Below, one piece after another: positions 1 through 7,179 of a stretch of 12,516 nucleotides of DNA (the stretch's first letter is position 1; each line of letters opens with the position of its first letter). The notes beneath the pieces were generated by a model that saw only the letters and a program-made list of their open reading frames with translations, had not been told where the DNA came from and ran no database searches. Made by a program: the position numbers and the translations under genes. This stretch comes from an uncultured Erwinia sp. (GTDB taxonomy: Bacteria; Pseudomonadota; Gammaproteobacteria; Enterobacterales; Enterobacteriaceae). The stretch covers positions 1-12,516 of the forward strand of contig CAMIKG010000095.1 in the NCBI GenBank assembly GCA_946221915.1, read 5' to 3'.

Positions 1-23
1 TTTCGCCATCCCTGGCCGCTCGG

Positions 24-45
24 CCCGCGCCGTCCATGGCGCGGG
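24..45. repeat. GC-rich perfect hairpin near left edge
   Basis: Eight-base arms CCCGCGCC (24-31) and GGCGCGGG (38-45) pair perfectly around a 6-base loop. No T-run follows on either side, so it is not a clear intrinsic terminator. It lies downstream of recJ on the recJ strand, before whatever gene comes next (in E. coli that is prfB). My inference is a dispersed intergenic hairpin of the REP type; its copy number cannot be judged from one window. Confidence 0.5.
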
Positions 46-78
46 ACGCTTTCCTGCGCTGACCGTGTTCCCTGCGCT

Positions 79-204
79 TTGGGCTTTGGCGTTGCTGCCT
101 GGTTTCAGTTGCTACCTGCGTTGGGCTTTGGCGTTGCTGTTCGGTTTCAGTTGCAACGTAAGTTGAACTTCGGCGTTGCTTCCCGTTTCAGCTTTACCGT
201 GCAG
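79..204. repeat. Three 42-bp tandem repeats just downstream of recJ
   Basis: Units lie at 79-120, 121-162 and 163-204. Units 1 and 2 match at 35 of 42 positions and share the opening TTGGGCTTTGGCGTTGCTG and an inner GGTTTCAGTTGC. Unit 3 is more diverged, with small compensating shifts that keep its length at 42. The array ends one base before the recJ stop codon (206-208). Bases 71-78 resemble the end of a further degraded unit. No gene is visible in 1-205. Confidence 0.8.
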
Positions 205-205
205 T

Positions 206-1936
206 TTACAGCGGCCAGAGATGTTCGATAATCAGTTGCACGTTGCGGTTACCGCGAAATTCATTCACATCGAGTTTGTAAGCCAGTTCGACATGCTTCA
301 CGCTCGGATCAGGCCACAGGGTGGTATCGATATTAAATGCGATACCATCCAGCAGCGGACCGCCGCCCAGCGGTTCGATCATCACTTTCAGGTGGCGCTC
401 GCCTACCAGCCGCTGTTGCAGCAGTTTGAATTTGCCATCGAAAATCGGCTCCGGGAATGCCTGGCCCCATGGTCCCGCTTCACGCAGCAACTCGGCTGTG
501 GGCAGGGTCAGTTCCTGTGCCGCCAGTTCGCCGTCGGACCAAATTACGCCCTGCAGCGCATCGGCGTCCAGCCACTCCCCCACCAGCTCGGCAAAACGCT
601 GGCGGAATTCGTCGAAACGCGCTTCTTCCAGCGACAGCCCCGCCGCCATCGCATGGCCGCCAAACTTGAGGATTAACCCCGGATAGAGTGAATCGATACG
701 CTCCAGCGCATCACGCATATGCAGGCCGGAAACCGAACGCCCGGAGCCTTTCAGCGTGCCGTCGCCCGCCGGGGCAAAGGCAATCACCGGACGGTGAAAG
801 CGCTCTTTCAGTCGCGACGCCAGAATGCCCACCACACCCTGATGCCACTCGGGGTGGTACATGGCGATGCCCAGCGGCAGGTTTTCGCTGCTGCGCTCCA
901 GCTGGTCGCAAAACACCAGCGCTTCCGACTGCATGCCCTGCTCAATCTCTTTGCGCGTCTGGTTAAGCGCGTCCAGTTCGTGCGCCAGCATACGCGCCTG
1001 GCCGACATCTTCACACAGCAGCAGCGCCACCCCCACCGACATATCGTCGAGGCGGCCAGCAGCATTGAGGCGCGGACCAAGCGCGAAGCCGAGATCGCTC
1101 GCGGCCAGCTGGCGCGCATCACGGCCGGAGATCTCCAGCAGCGCACGGATGCCCGGGCGGCACTTCGCCGCGCGAATACGGCTTAAGCCCTGCCACACCA
1201 GGATGCGGTTATTGGCATCGAGCGGCACCACGTCAGCCACGGTTCCCAGCGCCACCAGGTCGAGCAGCTCCGCCAGGTTGGGTGCGGCGATCCCCTGTTC
1301 GAACCAGCCCTGGTCACGCAGATGGGCGCGCAGCGCCAGCATCAGATAAAAGGCGACACCGACCCCGGCCAGCGAGCGTGAAGGAAATTCGCAGTCGGCG
1401 AGGTTGGGATTGACGATCGCTTCTGCAGCAGGCAGCTTTTCACCGGGCAGGTGGTGGTCGGTAATCACCACGGGAATCCCCTTCTCATGCGCACAGCTGA
1501 CGCCCGCCAGCGATGAAATACCGTTATCGACGGTGACAATCAGCTCTGCGCCGCGTGCCGCTGCCTGTTCCACCACTTCGGGACTGAGGCCGTAACCATC
1601 TTCGAAACGGTTAGGCACCAGATACTCAATATGACGGCCACCCATGCTGCGCAGGGCCAGCACGGTCAGTGCAGTACTGGTGGCGCCATCGGCATCAAAG
1701 TCGCCAACAATCATAATGCGCTTCTGATCCGCCAGCGCCTGATGCAGGATCTCCACCGCGCGCTGAATGCCGCTTAACGAATGAAATGGCAGCAGATTTT
1801 TGGCGCCGCGCTCCAGTTCACTGGCCTGTTGCACGCCGCGCTGGGCATAGAGGCGACGCAACAGCGGATGCAGTTCAGCAGGCAGTTGCGCGCGATCCGC
1901 CGCCTCACGGCGACGGAGTTGAGTTACATTATTCAC
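206..1936 (-). CDS. recJ: Single-stranded-DNA-specific 5'-3' exonuclease RecJ
   Basis: RecJ degrades single-stranded DNA 5' to 3' in the cytoplasm, acting in RecF-pathway recombination, mismatch repair and processing of stalled forks. The 576-residue product matches the E. coli length (577). The DHH phosphoesterase core is intact: DADG at residues 81-84, DNG at 137-139 and DHH at 160-162 supply the metal-binding acidic and histidine residues. The DHHA1 domain carries GSGRS (397-401) and GGHAMAAG (426-433), and an OB-like C-terminal part follows. The start is GTG (1934-1936), six bases after the dsbC stop, with only a weak GTGG ribosome site; this suggests low, dsbC-coupled translation. It is the last gene of xerD-dsbC-recJ in this window. 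In E. coli prfB follows, which would lie beyond the left edge. Confidence 0.98.
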   Translation of the reverse strand: MNNVTQLRRREAADRAQLPAELHPLLRRLYAQRGVQQASELERGAKNLLPFHSLSGIQRAVEILHQALADQKRIMIVGDFDADGATSTALTVLALRSMGGRHIEYLVPNRFEDGYGLSPEVVEQAAARGAELIVTVDNGISSLAGVSCAHEKGIPVVITDHHLPGEKLPAAEAIVNPNLADCEFPSRSLAGVGVAFYLMLALRAHLRDQGWFEQGIAAPNLAELLDLVALGTVADVVPLDANNRILVWQGLSRIRAAKCRPGIRALLEISGRDARQLAASDLGFALGPRLNAAGRLDDMSVGVALLLCEDVGQARMLAHELDALNQTRKEIEQGMQSEALVFCDQLERSSENLPLGIAMYHPEWHQGVVGILASRLKERFHRPVIAFAPAGDGTLKGSGRSVSGLHMRDALERIDSLYPGLILKFGGHAMAAGLSLEEARFDEFRQRFAELVGEWLDADALQGVIWSDGELAAQELTLPTAELLREAGPWGQAFPEPIFDGKFKLLQQRLVGERHLKVMIEPLGGGPLLDGIAFNIDTTLWPDPSVKHVELAYKLDVNEFRGNRNVQLIIEHLWPL

Positions 1937-1942
1937 TGAACG

Positions 1943-2647
1943 TTAGCCACCACTTTTCTGGCTATCAAGCAGCTGTTTCAGCTCTTGCGGTTTCTGGTAA
2001 CCTGGCACCATGCCGCCGTTATCCAGCAGAATGGCTGGTGTACCCTGAATGCCATACAACACGCCGAGTTTGTAGTGCTCCTCCAGGTTGATCTTGCACT
2101 CGATTGGCGAGACGGCTTCACCCTTCATCGCCGCATCAAACGCTTTGTTGCGGTCGGCAGCACACCAGATGGACTTCATCGCTTTTTCGACCTGGCCGTT
2201 AACCCCTTCACGCGGGAACGCGAGGTAGCGCACGGTGATACCCAGCGCATTATAATCGCTCATCTCTTCGTGCAGCTTGCGGCAGTAGCCACAGGTGATA
2301 TCGGTGAAGATAGTCACCACATGCTGCTCTTTCGGCGCTTTATACACGATCATCTCTTTGCTCAGCGCTTCAACCTTTTTACTCAGCAGAGTGTTGGTGA
2401 CGTTGACCGGGCGCGCGCCGCTGATGTCATACAGTGGTCCCTGGATAAATTGTTTGCCGTCATCAGTGACATACAGCACACCGCTTTCGGTTAACACTGT
2501 TTTGGTTCCCGGCAGCGGCGAAGGCTGGATCTCAATCTGCTCCAGTCCCAGTTTTTTCAGTGAGTTGACAATGGCAGCATCATCAGCGTGGGCAACGCCC
2601 GACACGGAAGCCATCAACAGGGACAGCAGCAAAAAACGCTTTTTCAT
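1943..2647 (-). CDS. dsbC: Periplasmic thiol:disulfide isomerase DsbC
   Basis: DsbC is the V-shaped dimeric isomerase that reshuffles wrong disulfides in periplasmic proteins and is kept reduced by DsbD. The 234-residue precursor has a Sec signal (KKR, then a hydrophobic stretch, with likely cleavage after A-H-A at residue 21), an N-terminal dimerisation domain and a thioredoxin-fold domain. The redox motif CGYC is at 119-122, the cis-proline motif GTP at 202-204, and the structural cysteine pair is C162/C184. I chose the ATG at 2647 because AAGGAT lies about eight bases upstream; a GTG six codons earlier would place that ribosome site inside the gene. It lies 27 bp after xerD and 6 bp before recJ, so it is probably operonic with both. 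Confidence 0.97.
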   Translation of the reverse strand: MKKRFLLLSLLMASVSGVAHADDAAIVNSLKKLGLEQIEIQPSPLPGTKTVLTESGVLYVTDDGKQFIQGPLYDISGARPVNVTNTLLSKKVEALSKEMIVYKAPKEQHVVTIFTDITCGYCRKLHEEMSDYNALGITVRYLAFPREGVNGQVEKAMKSIWCAADRNKAFDAAMKGEAVSPIECKINLEEHYKLGVLYGIQGTPAILLDNGGMVPGYQKPQELKQLLDSQKSGG

Positions 2648-2674
2648 ATTTATCCTTATCTTCACTTCCGCGTT

Positions 2675-3568
2675 TCAGGCGCGCGGGTGGTGTTTTTCGT
2701 GTAACTTGCGCAGCCGCTCGGTGGCGACGTGCGTATAAATCTGTGTCGTCGACAAATCGCTATGGCCCAGCAGCATCTGTACGACACGCAAATCCGCGCC
2801 GTGGTTCAGCAGATGGGTGGCAAACGCATGGCGCAGCACATGCGGTGATAATTTTTCACTGTCGATACCCGCCAGCGTCGCATAATACTTGATGCGATGC
2901 CAAAAAGTTTGTCGTGTCATCTGCTGTGCGCGATTACTGGGAAACAGCACGTCACTGGTCTGGCCGTTCATCAGCCACGGACGACCATATTCGATAAACT
3001 GTTCTATCCAGTACACCGCCTCTTCCCCCAGCGGCACCAGGCGTTCTTTGTTGCCTTTACCGATTACCCGCACCACGCCCTGCCGCAGGCTGACGTCGCT
3101 GAGACTTAAGCTGACCAGTTCAGTGACGCGCAGGCCGGTAGCGTAGAGCAGTTCCAGCATTGCTTTATCGCGCAGTTCAATCGGTTCTTCGGTGGCGGGT
3201 GCCTGCAGCAGACGGTCAACCTGCGCTTCGCTCAAATCTTTCGGCAGGCGCTGCGGCAGTTTCGGCGCGGCGAGCAACGCACTGGGGTCATCTTCGCGCT
3301 GTTTTTCGCGGTAGAGATACTGGAACAGACGGCGCATGGCGCTGAGCAGACGCGCGGAGCTGCTGGCTTTGTAGCCGCCCTCGACCCGCTCGGCGAGAAA
3401 GGATTGTAAATCCGCCGCGTCGGCCGTCAGCAGCGAACGATCATGATGCTGTAGCCAGGCGGCGAGCGCCTGCAAATCCAGACGGTAAGACGCCAGCGTA
3501 TTTTGCGCCAGATTACGTTCAATCCATAACGCATCAAGAAATTGCTCGATCACATCAGTATCTTGCAC
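2675..3568 (-). CDS. xerD: Tyrosine recombinase XerD
   Basis: With XerC, XerD resolves chromosome dimers at dif during cell division, activated by FtsK. The 297-residue protein has an N-terminal SAM-like DNA-binding domain (about 1-105) and a C-terminal catalytic domain. The full catalytic set is present: R147 (in ATGLRVTEL), K171, H243 and R246 (in SPHVLRHAF), H269 (in LLGHS) and nucleophile Y278 (in TQIYTH). Each is one residue lower than in E. coli, so the protein is a complete, probably active orthologue and not an integron or phage integrase. The start is GTG at 3566-3568 with GAGG about six bases upstream; an ATG just before it is out of frame. It heads the leftward xerD-dsbC-recJ operon and is divergent from fldB. 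Confidence 0.97.
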   Translation of the reverse strand: MQDTDVIEQFLDALWIERNLAQNTLASYRLDLQALAAWLQHHDRSLLTADAADLQSFLAERVEGGYKASSSARLLSAMRRLFQYLYREKQREDDPSALLAAPKLPQRLPKDLSEAQVDRLLQAPATEEPIELRDKAMLELLYATGLRVTELVSLSLSDVSLRQGVVRVIGKGNKERLVPLGEEAVYWIEQFIEYGRPWLMNGQTSDVLFPSNRAQQMTRQTFWHRIKYYATLAGIDSEKLSPHVLRHAFATHLLNHGADLRVVQMLLGHSDLSTTQIYTHVATERLRKLHEKHHPRA

Positions 3569-3607
3569 GGCGGCCTCATTGTCCTTCTGTCGTCTGCACT
3601 GCTGCTC

Positions 3608-3613
3608 ATTATG
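3608..3613 (-). promoter_or_regulatory. Candidate -10 box of the xerD operon
   Basis: On the minus strand this reads CATAAT, a 5 of 6 match to the sigma-70 -10 consensus, 40 bases upstream of the xerD GTG. I could not find a convincing -35 element at normal spacing, so the call is tentative. It lies within 25 bases of the oppositely directed fldB -10, so the two promoters would interfere or be co-regulated. Confidence 0.35.
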
Positions 3614-3632
3614 CCTGATTCACGCGCGATTC

Positions 3633-3641
3633 TGATACAAT
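3633..3641 (+). promoter_or_regulatory. Candidate extended -10 promoter for fldB
   Basis: TGATACAAT has the TGn extension followed by TACAAT, a 5 of 6 match to TATAAT, 33 bases before the fldB ATG. The region around 3613-3620 gives only a weak -35, which extended -10 promoters tolerate. Transcription would start near 3648, giving a short leader. Confidence 0.45.
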
Positions 3642-3674
3642 CGACCGAATGGCATGAAAAAGAGTTGTTTTTGT

Positions 3675-4193
3675 ATGAAAATTGGCCTTTTTTACGGCTC
3701 CAGCACCTGCTATACCGAGATGGCGGCGGAGAAAATCCGTGATTTTATTGGCGAAGAGTTGGTCACGCTGCATAACGTGAAGGACGACGCCCCCGCGCTG
3801 ATGGAGCAGTATGATCTGTTGATCCTGGGTATTCCGACCTGGGATTTCGGTGAACTGCAGGAAGACTGGGAAGCTATCTGGAATGATGTCGCGGGATTAC
3901 AGCTGCAAGGCAAGATTGTGGCGTTGTATGGGATGGGCGACCAGATTGGTTACGGTGAATGGTTCCTGGATGCGCTGGGCATGCTGCACGAATTGCTGAC
4001 GCCGATGGGCGTGAAATTTGTCGGTTACTGGCCGCTTGAGGGCTATGAGTTCACCAGCCCGAAACCGCTGACCGCCGATGGCAAGCAGTTTGTCGGCCTG
4101 GCGCTGGATGATGTGAATCAGTTCGAAGAGAGCGACGAACGCATCGCCCAGTGGTGTGAGCAGATCCTGACGGAGACGGCGGAACTGCTGTAA
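3675..4193 (+). CDS. fldB: Flavodoxin FldB
   Basis: A long-chain flavodoxin, a cytoplasmic FMN-binding one-electron carrier; in E. coli fldB belongs to the SoxRS oxidative-stress response. Of 172 residues, the FMN phosphate loop is YGSSTCYT (7-14), the first isoalloxazine-contacting loop PTWDFG (54-59), and the second the tyrosine-rich YGMGDQIGYGEWF (85-97). I chose ATG 3675 because MKIGLFYGSS aligns with the start of known FldB; an ATG at 3654 in the same frame adds seven residues with no family support and no ribosome site. The C-terminus ends TETAELL, differing from the E. coli tail because the last codons and the stop are the first unit of a 9-bp repeat. The gene is monocistronic and convergent with ygfX. 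Confidence 0.96.
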   Translation: MKIGLFYGSSTCYTEMAAEKIRDFIGEELVTLHNVKDDAPALMEQYDLLILGIPTWDFGELQEDWEAIWNDVAGLQLQGKIVALYGMGDQIGYGEWFLDALGMLHELLTPMGVKFVGYWPLEGYEFTSPKPLTADGKQFVGLALDDVNQFEESDERIAQWCEQILTETAELL

Positions 4194-4248
4194 CTGCTGT
4201 AACTGCTGTAACTGCTGCAACTGCTGCAACTGCTGTAACTGCTGTAAC
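4183..4248. repeat. 9-bp tandem repeat containing the fldB stop
   Basis: Seven units run from 4183 to 4245, each AACTGCTGT or AACTGCTGC (units 4 and 5 end in C), followed by a partial AAC. The period is three codons, so in the fldB frame the array reads CTG CTG TAA again and again. The true stop is the TAA at 4191-4193; three of the next six units also end in an in-frame TAA before the array closes with another. Bases 4249-4341, up to the ygfX stop, hold no gene and no convincing terminator. Confidence 0.95.
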
Positions 4249-4341
4249 ATACTAATTCTGCGGGCGCGATAGTGCCTCCACATTCGTCACGTCAGCTGCA
4301 AAGCCGTGATACCAGCGCTGCACGCAGCATGACAATCAGCG

Positions 4342-4746
4342 CTACTGCGTCGTTTGCGTCAGCAGCAGCTGGCGCAACTGCCGCCACTCAGCTTCATCCA
4401 TACTATCGCGCACCAGCCACAGCAGTTCACGCTGGCCTTGCGGATTTTTCAGCACCAGCAGCATCGCCTGTTTCAGCATAAAAGGCCTTCGGCTCAGCCG
4501 CCACTCCTGCTGTCGCCAGCGCACGCGTTGTGCGGACAGCAAGGCAATCGCCCCTTCACGCCGACGAATCCGCCGCTGGCTGCGTACACTTTCCAGCACC
4601 ACCAGCGTTAACAGCACGATCCACACCAGCGTGTAATCCGGCGGCCAGGGCGCCAGCAGCAACAGCAGGATCACCGCGCCATGCAGCGACAGTGACAGCC
4701 ACTGCGCCTGCCAGGAAACGCGCAGATCAGATTGCCACAGGACCAC
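4342..4746 (-). CDS. ygfX: Inner-membrane protein YgfX (CptA)
   Basis: The 134-residue protein begins MVLWQSDLRVSW, the conserved start of YgfX. It has two adjacent hydrophobic segments (about 17-33 and 38-53), a basic RSQRRIRRR cytoplasmic stretch (55-63), and a soluble C-terminal part with the conserved SMDEAEWR. In E. coli it was reported as the toxin CptA acting on MreB/FtsZ with SdhE (CptB) as antitoxin; that role has been questioned, and work in Serratia points to an accessory of SdhE. The start is GTG (4744-4746) inside the end of sdhE, a 20-bp overlap that implies translational coupling. It ends convergent with fldB. Confidence 0.94.
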   Translation of the reverse strand: MVLWQSDLRVSWQAQWLSLSLHGAVILLLLLAPWPPDYTLVWIVLLTLVVLESVRSQRRIRRREGAIALLSAQRVRWRQQEWRLSRRPFMLKQAMLLVLKNPQGQRELLWLVRDSMDEAEWRQLRQLLLTQTTQ

Positions 4747-4993
4747 GTTGTTTATTTCTCTGCTGGATCAGCGCCACCATGCGTTTCAGCTCAGGATCGG
4801 CAGGTTCACCATGATTCATCAGCCAGTTGAACAGATCCGGGTCGTCATTCTCCAGCAGCTTAATAAACACCTGCTTATCGTTGTCGCTTAACGAGTCATA
4901 CTCATATTCGAAAAACGGCATAATGGAGATATCCAGCTCGCGCATACCACGTCGGCAAGCCCAGTGAATTCGTGCTTTATTATTAATATCCAT
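4727..4993 (-). CDS. sdhE: FAD assembly factor SdhE (CptB/YgfY)
   Basis: SdhE promotes covalent attachment of FAD to SdhA of succinate dehydrogenase and to FrdA of fumarate reductase. The 88-residue product has the conserved RGMRE motif at 15-19, which contacts the flavoprotein, and the helical-bundle signature ELDISIMPFFE. I start it at MDINNKARIH (ATG 4991-4993), the family's usual start. An in-frame ATG four codons upstream (5003-5005) is possible; neither has a strong ribosome site (GAG three bases before the first, none before the second). The 3' end overlaps ygfX by 20 bp. It is divergent from ygfZ. Confidence 0.95.
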   Translation of the reverse strand: MDINNKARIHWACRRGMRELDISIMPFFEYEYDSLSDNDKQVFIKLLENDDPDLFNWLMNHGEPADPELKRMVALIQQRNKQRGPVAI

Positions 4994-5066
4994 ATTCTCA
5001 GCCATTAAATTAGCGAAACATGGCCGCTAGTGTAGCGCTTTTTGCGCAAGCTAAGCGATAGCCAGA

Positions 5067-5145
5067 TGTGCCGCCTGCGGCACAAGCCGCAAAGCGCAGC
5101 CACAACCTGCAGGGTTAACACGCGTTTTGTGCCGCAGGCGGCAAA
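5067..5145. promoter_or_regulatory. Two 18-bp palindromes between sdhE and ygfZ
   Basis: Site 1 (5067-5084) is TGTGCCGCCTGCGGCACA, a perfect dyad of 8-base arms around CT. Site 2 (5128-5145) is the same sequence in opposite orientation with one arm mismatch (…GCGGCAAA). The copies are inverted relative to each other, so they could also pair across the intervening 43 bases into one long stem. They sit in the 233-bp gap between divergent sdhE and ygfZ. Operator pair, cruciform or dispersed hairpin are all possible; I do not recognise the motif as a known regulator site. No confident promoter was found for either gene. Confidence 0.6.
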
Positions 5146-5226
5146 ACTGGTTGCAATGCAGGTCGGCTCTTTTAACATGGCTACTATTATGATGGCTTTT
5201 GGACACTCCATTTTCAGGACAGAACT

Positions 5227-6207
5227 ATGCCAACCTTTACTTTACCGCCGCGTCAGCCTGTCGCCTCCGCCCGCCTGCCACTGACGCTGATTTCGCTTGA
5301 AGAGTGGGCGCTGACTTCCGTGCAGGGCCAGGACAGCGTCAGTTATTTACAGGGTCAGCTGACGCTGGATGTCGCCGCACTGACGGCGCAGCAGCATCTC
5401 CTCGCCGCCCACTGCGATGCTAAAGGCAAGATGTGGAGTAACTTACGTCTGTTCCACCGTGGCGAAGGGCTGGCCTACATCGAACGCCGTAACCTGCGTG
5501 ATGTGCAGATTACCGAGCTGAAAAAATATGCCGTGTTCGCCAAAGTGACCATCGTCGCTGACGATCAATCCGTGCTGCTGGGACTGGCCGGTTTCCAGGC
5601 GCGCGCCGCGCTGGCGGGCCTGTTTGCAGCGTTGCCGGATGCAGAGAATCCGGTGGTGCAACAAGGCGACACCACGCTGCTGTGGTTTGCCCAGCCCGCC
5701 GAGCGTTTCCTGCTGGTCACCAGCGAGGAGCAGGCGCAGGCCATTCAACAGAAGCTGGCCGGTGAGGCACAGTTCAATGACAGCAAGCAGTGGCTGGCGC
5801 TGGATATCGAAGCGGGTCTGCCAGTCATTGATACCGAGACCAGCGCCCAGCTGATCCCGCAGGCCACTAACCTGCAGGCGCTGGACGCCATCAGCTTTAA
5901 GAAGGGTTGCTACACCGGCCAGGAGATGGTGGCGCGTGCTAAATTCCGTGGCGCCAACAAACGTGCGCTGTACTGGCTGGCTGGCAGCGCCAGCCGGGTA
6001 CCTGCTGCGGGCGATGCGCTGGAGCTGAAACTGGGCGACAACTGGCGTCGCACCGGTACGGTACTGGCGGCGATTCAGCTGGATAATGGTGAGGTCTGGG
6101 TGCAGGTGGTGCTGAATAACGATCTGGAAGCTGACAGCGTGCTGCGCGTGCAGGGCGATGAAGGCGGCAAACTGAGCGTGCAACCGCTGCCTTATACCCT
6201 CGATTAA
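5227..6207 (+). CDS. ygfZ: Folate-binding Fe-S cluster protein YgfZ
   Basis: YgfZ is a cytoplasmic tetrahydrofolate-binding protein needed for full activity of several Fe-S enzymes, including the tRNA methylthiolase MiaB. The 326 residues match E. coli length. The family signature KGCYTGQE is at 226-233, with the essential cysteine C228. The fold is that of the glycine-cleavage T-protein: an N-terminal folate-binding region, then a C-terminal barrel. The start ATG has AGGAC about eight bases upstream. It is divergent from sdhE, another respiratory-enzyme maturation gene, and convergent with yqfA. Confidence 0.96.
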   Translation: MPTFTLPPRQPVASARLPLTLISLEEWALTSVQGQDSVSYLQGQLTLDVAALTAQQHLLAAHCDAKGKMWSNLRLFHRGEGLAYIERRNLRDVQITELKKYAVFAKVTIVADDQSVLLGLAGFQARAALAGLFAALPDAENPVVQQGDTTLLWFAQPAERFLLVTSEEQAQAIQQKLAGEAQFNDSKQWLALDIEAGLPVIDTETSAQLIPQATNLQALDAISFKKGCYTGQEMVARAKFRGANKRALYWLAGSASRVPAAGDALELKLGDNWRRTGTVLAAIQLDNGEVWVQVVLNNDLEADSVLRVQGDEGGKLSVQPLPYTLD

Positions 6208-6217
6208 TGCTTTTCAG

Positions 6218-6239
6218 GCGGGCACTTTACGCTGCCCGC
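6218..6239. terminator. Possible bidirectional terminator between ygfZ and yqfA
   Basis: Arms GCGGGCA (6218-6224) and TGCCCGC (6233-6239) pair perfectly around an 8-base loop, 11 bases after the ygfZ stop and 20 bases beyond the yqfA stop. The position between convergent genes fits a shared terminator. Neither side has a clean T-run (CATCCTCTTTCC on the plus side), so it may be weak or only a stabilising stem. Confidence 0.45.
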
Positions 6240-6259
6240 ACATCCTCTTTCCGCCGCAC

Positions 6260-6913
6260 TTAAATCACATAGAAGTAGATCGCCACAAAGTGGCACAGGC
6301 AGCCGCCCAGCACAAAACCATGCCAGATGGCGTGACTGTAGGGAATACGCTGCGAGGCGTAGAAGATCACCCCCAGGCTATAGACAATACCGCCCGCTGC
6401 CAGCAGCCACACTCCACCGGCAGGAAGTGTCACCGCCAGCTGGTAGATGACAATCAGCGACAGCCAGCCCATCAGCAGATAAGTGGTCAGCGAAAGCGCT
6501 TTAAAGCGATGCGCAAACAGTAGCTTGAAGACAATACCGATTAGCGCCAGGCTCCAGATCACGCCCATCAGCCAGTGCGCCAGCGGCGATTTCAGCCCCA
6601 CCAGCAGAAACGGCGTATAGGTTCCGGCAATTAGCAGGTAGATGGCGCAGTGATCGAGCTTTTTCAGCCAGTATTTCGCCCGCTGATGGGGGATCGCGTG
6701 GTACAGCGTGGAGGCAAGAAACAGCAGAATCATACTGCCGCCATAGATGCTGTAACTGGTGATCGCCATCGCACCCGCGCGCATATCCAGCGCCTGATCG
6801 ATCAGCAGCACCAGACCGATAATGCCGAAGATACAGCCGATACCGTGACTGATGCTGTTGGCGATCTCTTCCGCCAGGGAATAGCTTTTTAGCGCCAGCG
6901 CGTTATTCGTCAT
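6260..6913 (-). CDS. yqfA: Hemolysin III / PAQR-family membrane protein YqfA (TrhA)
   Basis: The 217-residue protein is almost wholly hydrophobic, with about seven predicted membrane segments. It carries the PAQR-family metal-site residues: H23 in ANSISHG, S68-x3-H72 in ASTLYH, D87-H88 in KKLDHC, and H194-x3-H198 in HAIWHG. The E. coli orthologue has been renamed TrhA and linked to membrane energy homeostasis; 'hemolysin' is a historical label that should not be taken as a function here. The ATG at 6911-6913 has GGGAGA about eleven bases upstream. It appears to be a single-gene unit convergent with ygfZ. Confidence 0.93.
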   Translation of the reverse strand: MTNNALALKSYSLAEEIANSISHGIGCIFGIIGLVLLIDQALDMRAGAMAITSYSIYGGSMILLFLASTLYHAIPHQRAKYWLKKLDHCAIYLLIAGTYTPFLLVGLKSPLAHWLMGVIWSLALIGIVFKLLFAHRFKALSLTTYLLMGWLSLIVIYQLAVTLPAGGVWLLAAGGIVYSLGVIFYASQRIPYSHAIWHGFVLGGCLCHFVAIYFYVI

Positions 6914-7179
6914 AGAACCAGATTCTCCCGTCAGGAACTGCTGCTTAATTGCACACAGCCTAACTGAGTATCTTTTCAGTGTACAGGTGTAAGCTGAAAT
7001 TTAATATTCTCAACCAGGTGAGCTGCGCTGGCGGTAAATGCGCAGTAGTCACCCATGGGGAATAGCGATCAAAAAAACGTTAAGTCGCTCAGGTGTTTTG
7101 GGAGTTGGGGAGTTGGCTGGCAAGCCAGGAAGTCAGAGGGCCAGGGCACTACTGATGCTGTAAGTATGCACGGACGGCT
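6914..7179. other. Gene-free stretch upstream of yqfA
   Basis: This is the left part of a 437-bp gap (6914-7350) between yqfA and gcvP. The first hundred bases are AT-richer and probably hold the yqfA promoter, but no -35/-10 pair stands out. A short hairpin GCTGGC-AA-GCCAGG lies near 7120. A 91-codon open frame crossing 7055-7330 runs through the hairpin repeats and has no ribosome site or family features. In E. coli, as I recall, yqfB and bglA occupy this position. Confidence 0.6.

Noticed and set aside
2675..3568. xerD as a phage or integron integrase marking a mobile element
   Set aside because: It is the conserved chromosomal XerD in its usual operon, with no att-like repeats, cargo genes or composition break around it.
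3897..4283. 128-codon minus-strand frame with a run of LQQ repeats
   Set aside because: The LQQ run is only the antisense reading of the 9-bp repeat, and the rest lies opposite fldB.
4342..4993. sdhE-ygfX as a novel toxin-antitoxin system
   Set aside because: The pair is the known SdhE/YgfX operon. The toxin role (CptA/CptB) is already published and disputed, and the sequence shows nothing new.
5005..5211. 68-codon minus-strand frame upstream of sdhE
   Set aside because: It spans both palindromes and the sdhE/ygfZ promoter gap, with no ribosome site and no family features.
5443..6183. 246-codon open frame on the minus strand
   Set aside because: It is antisense to ygfZ, whose KGCYTGQE motif and full-length match fix the real strand.
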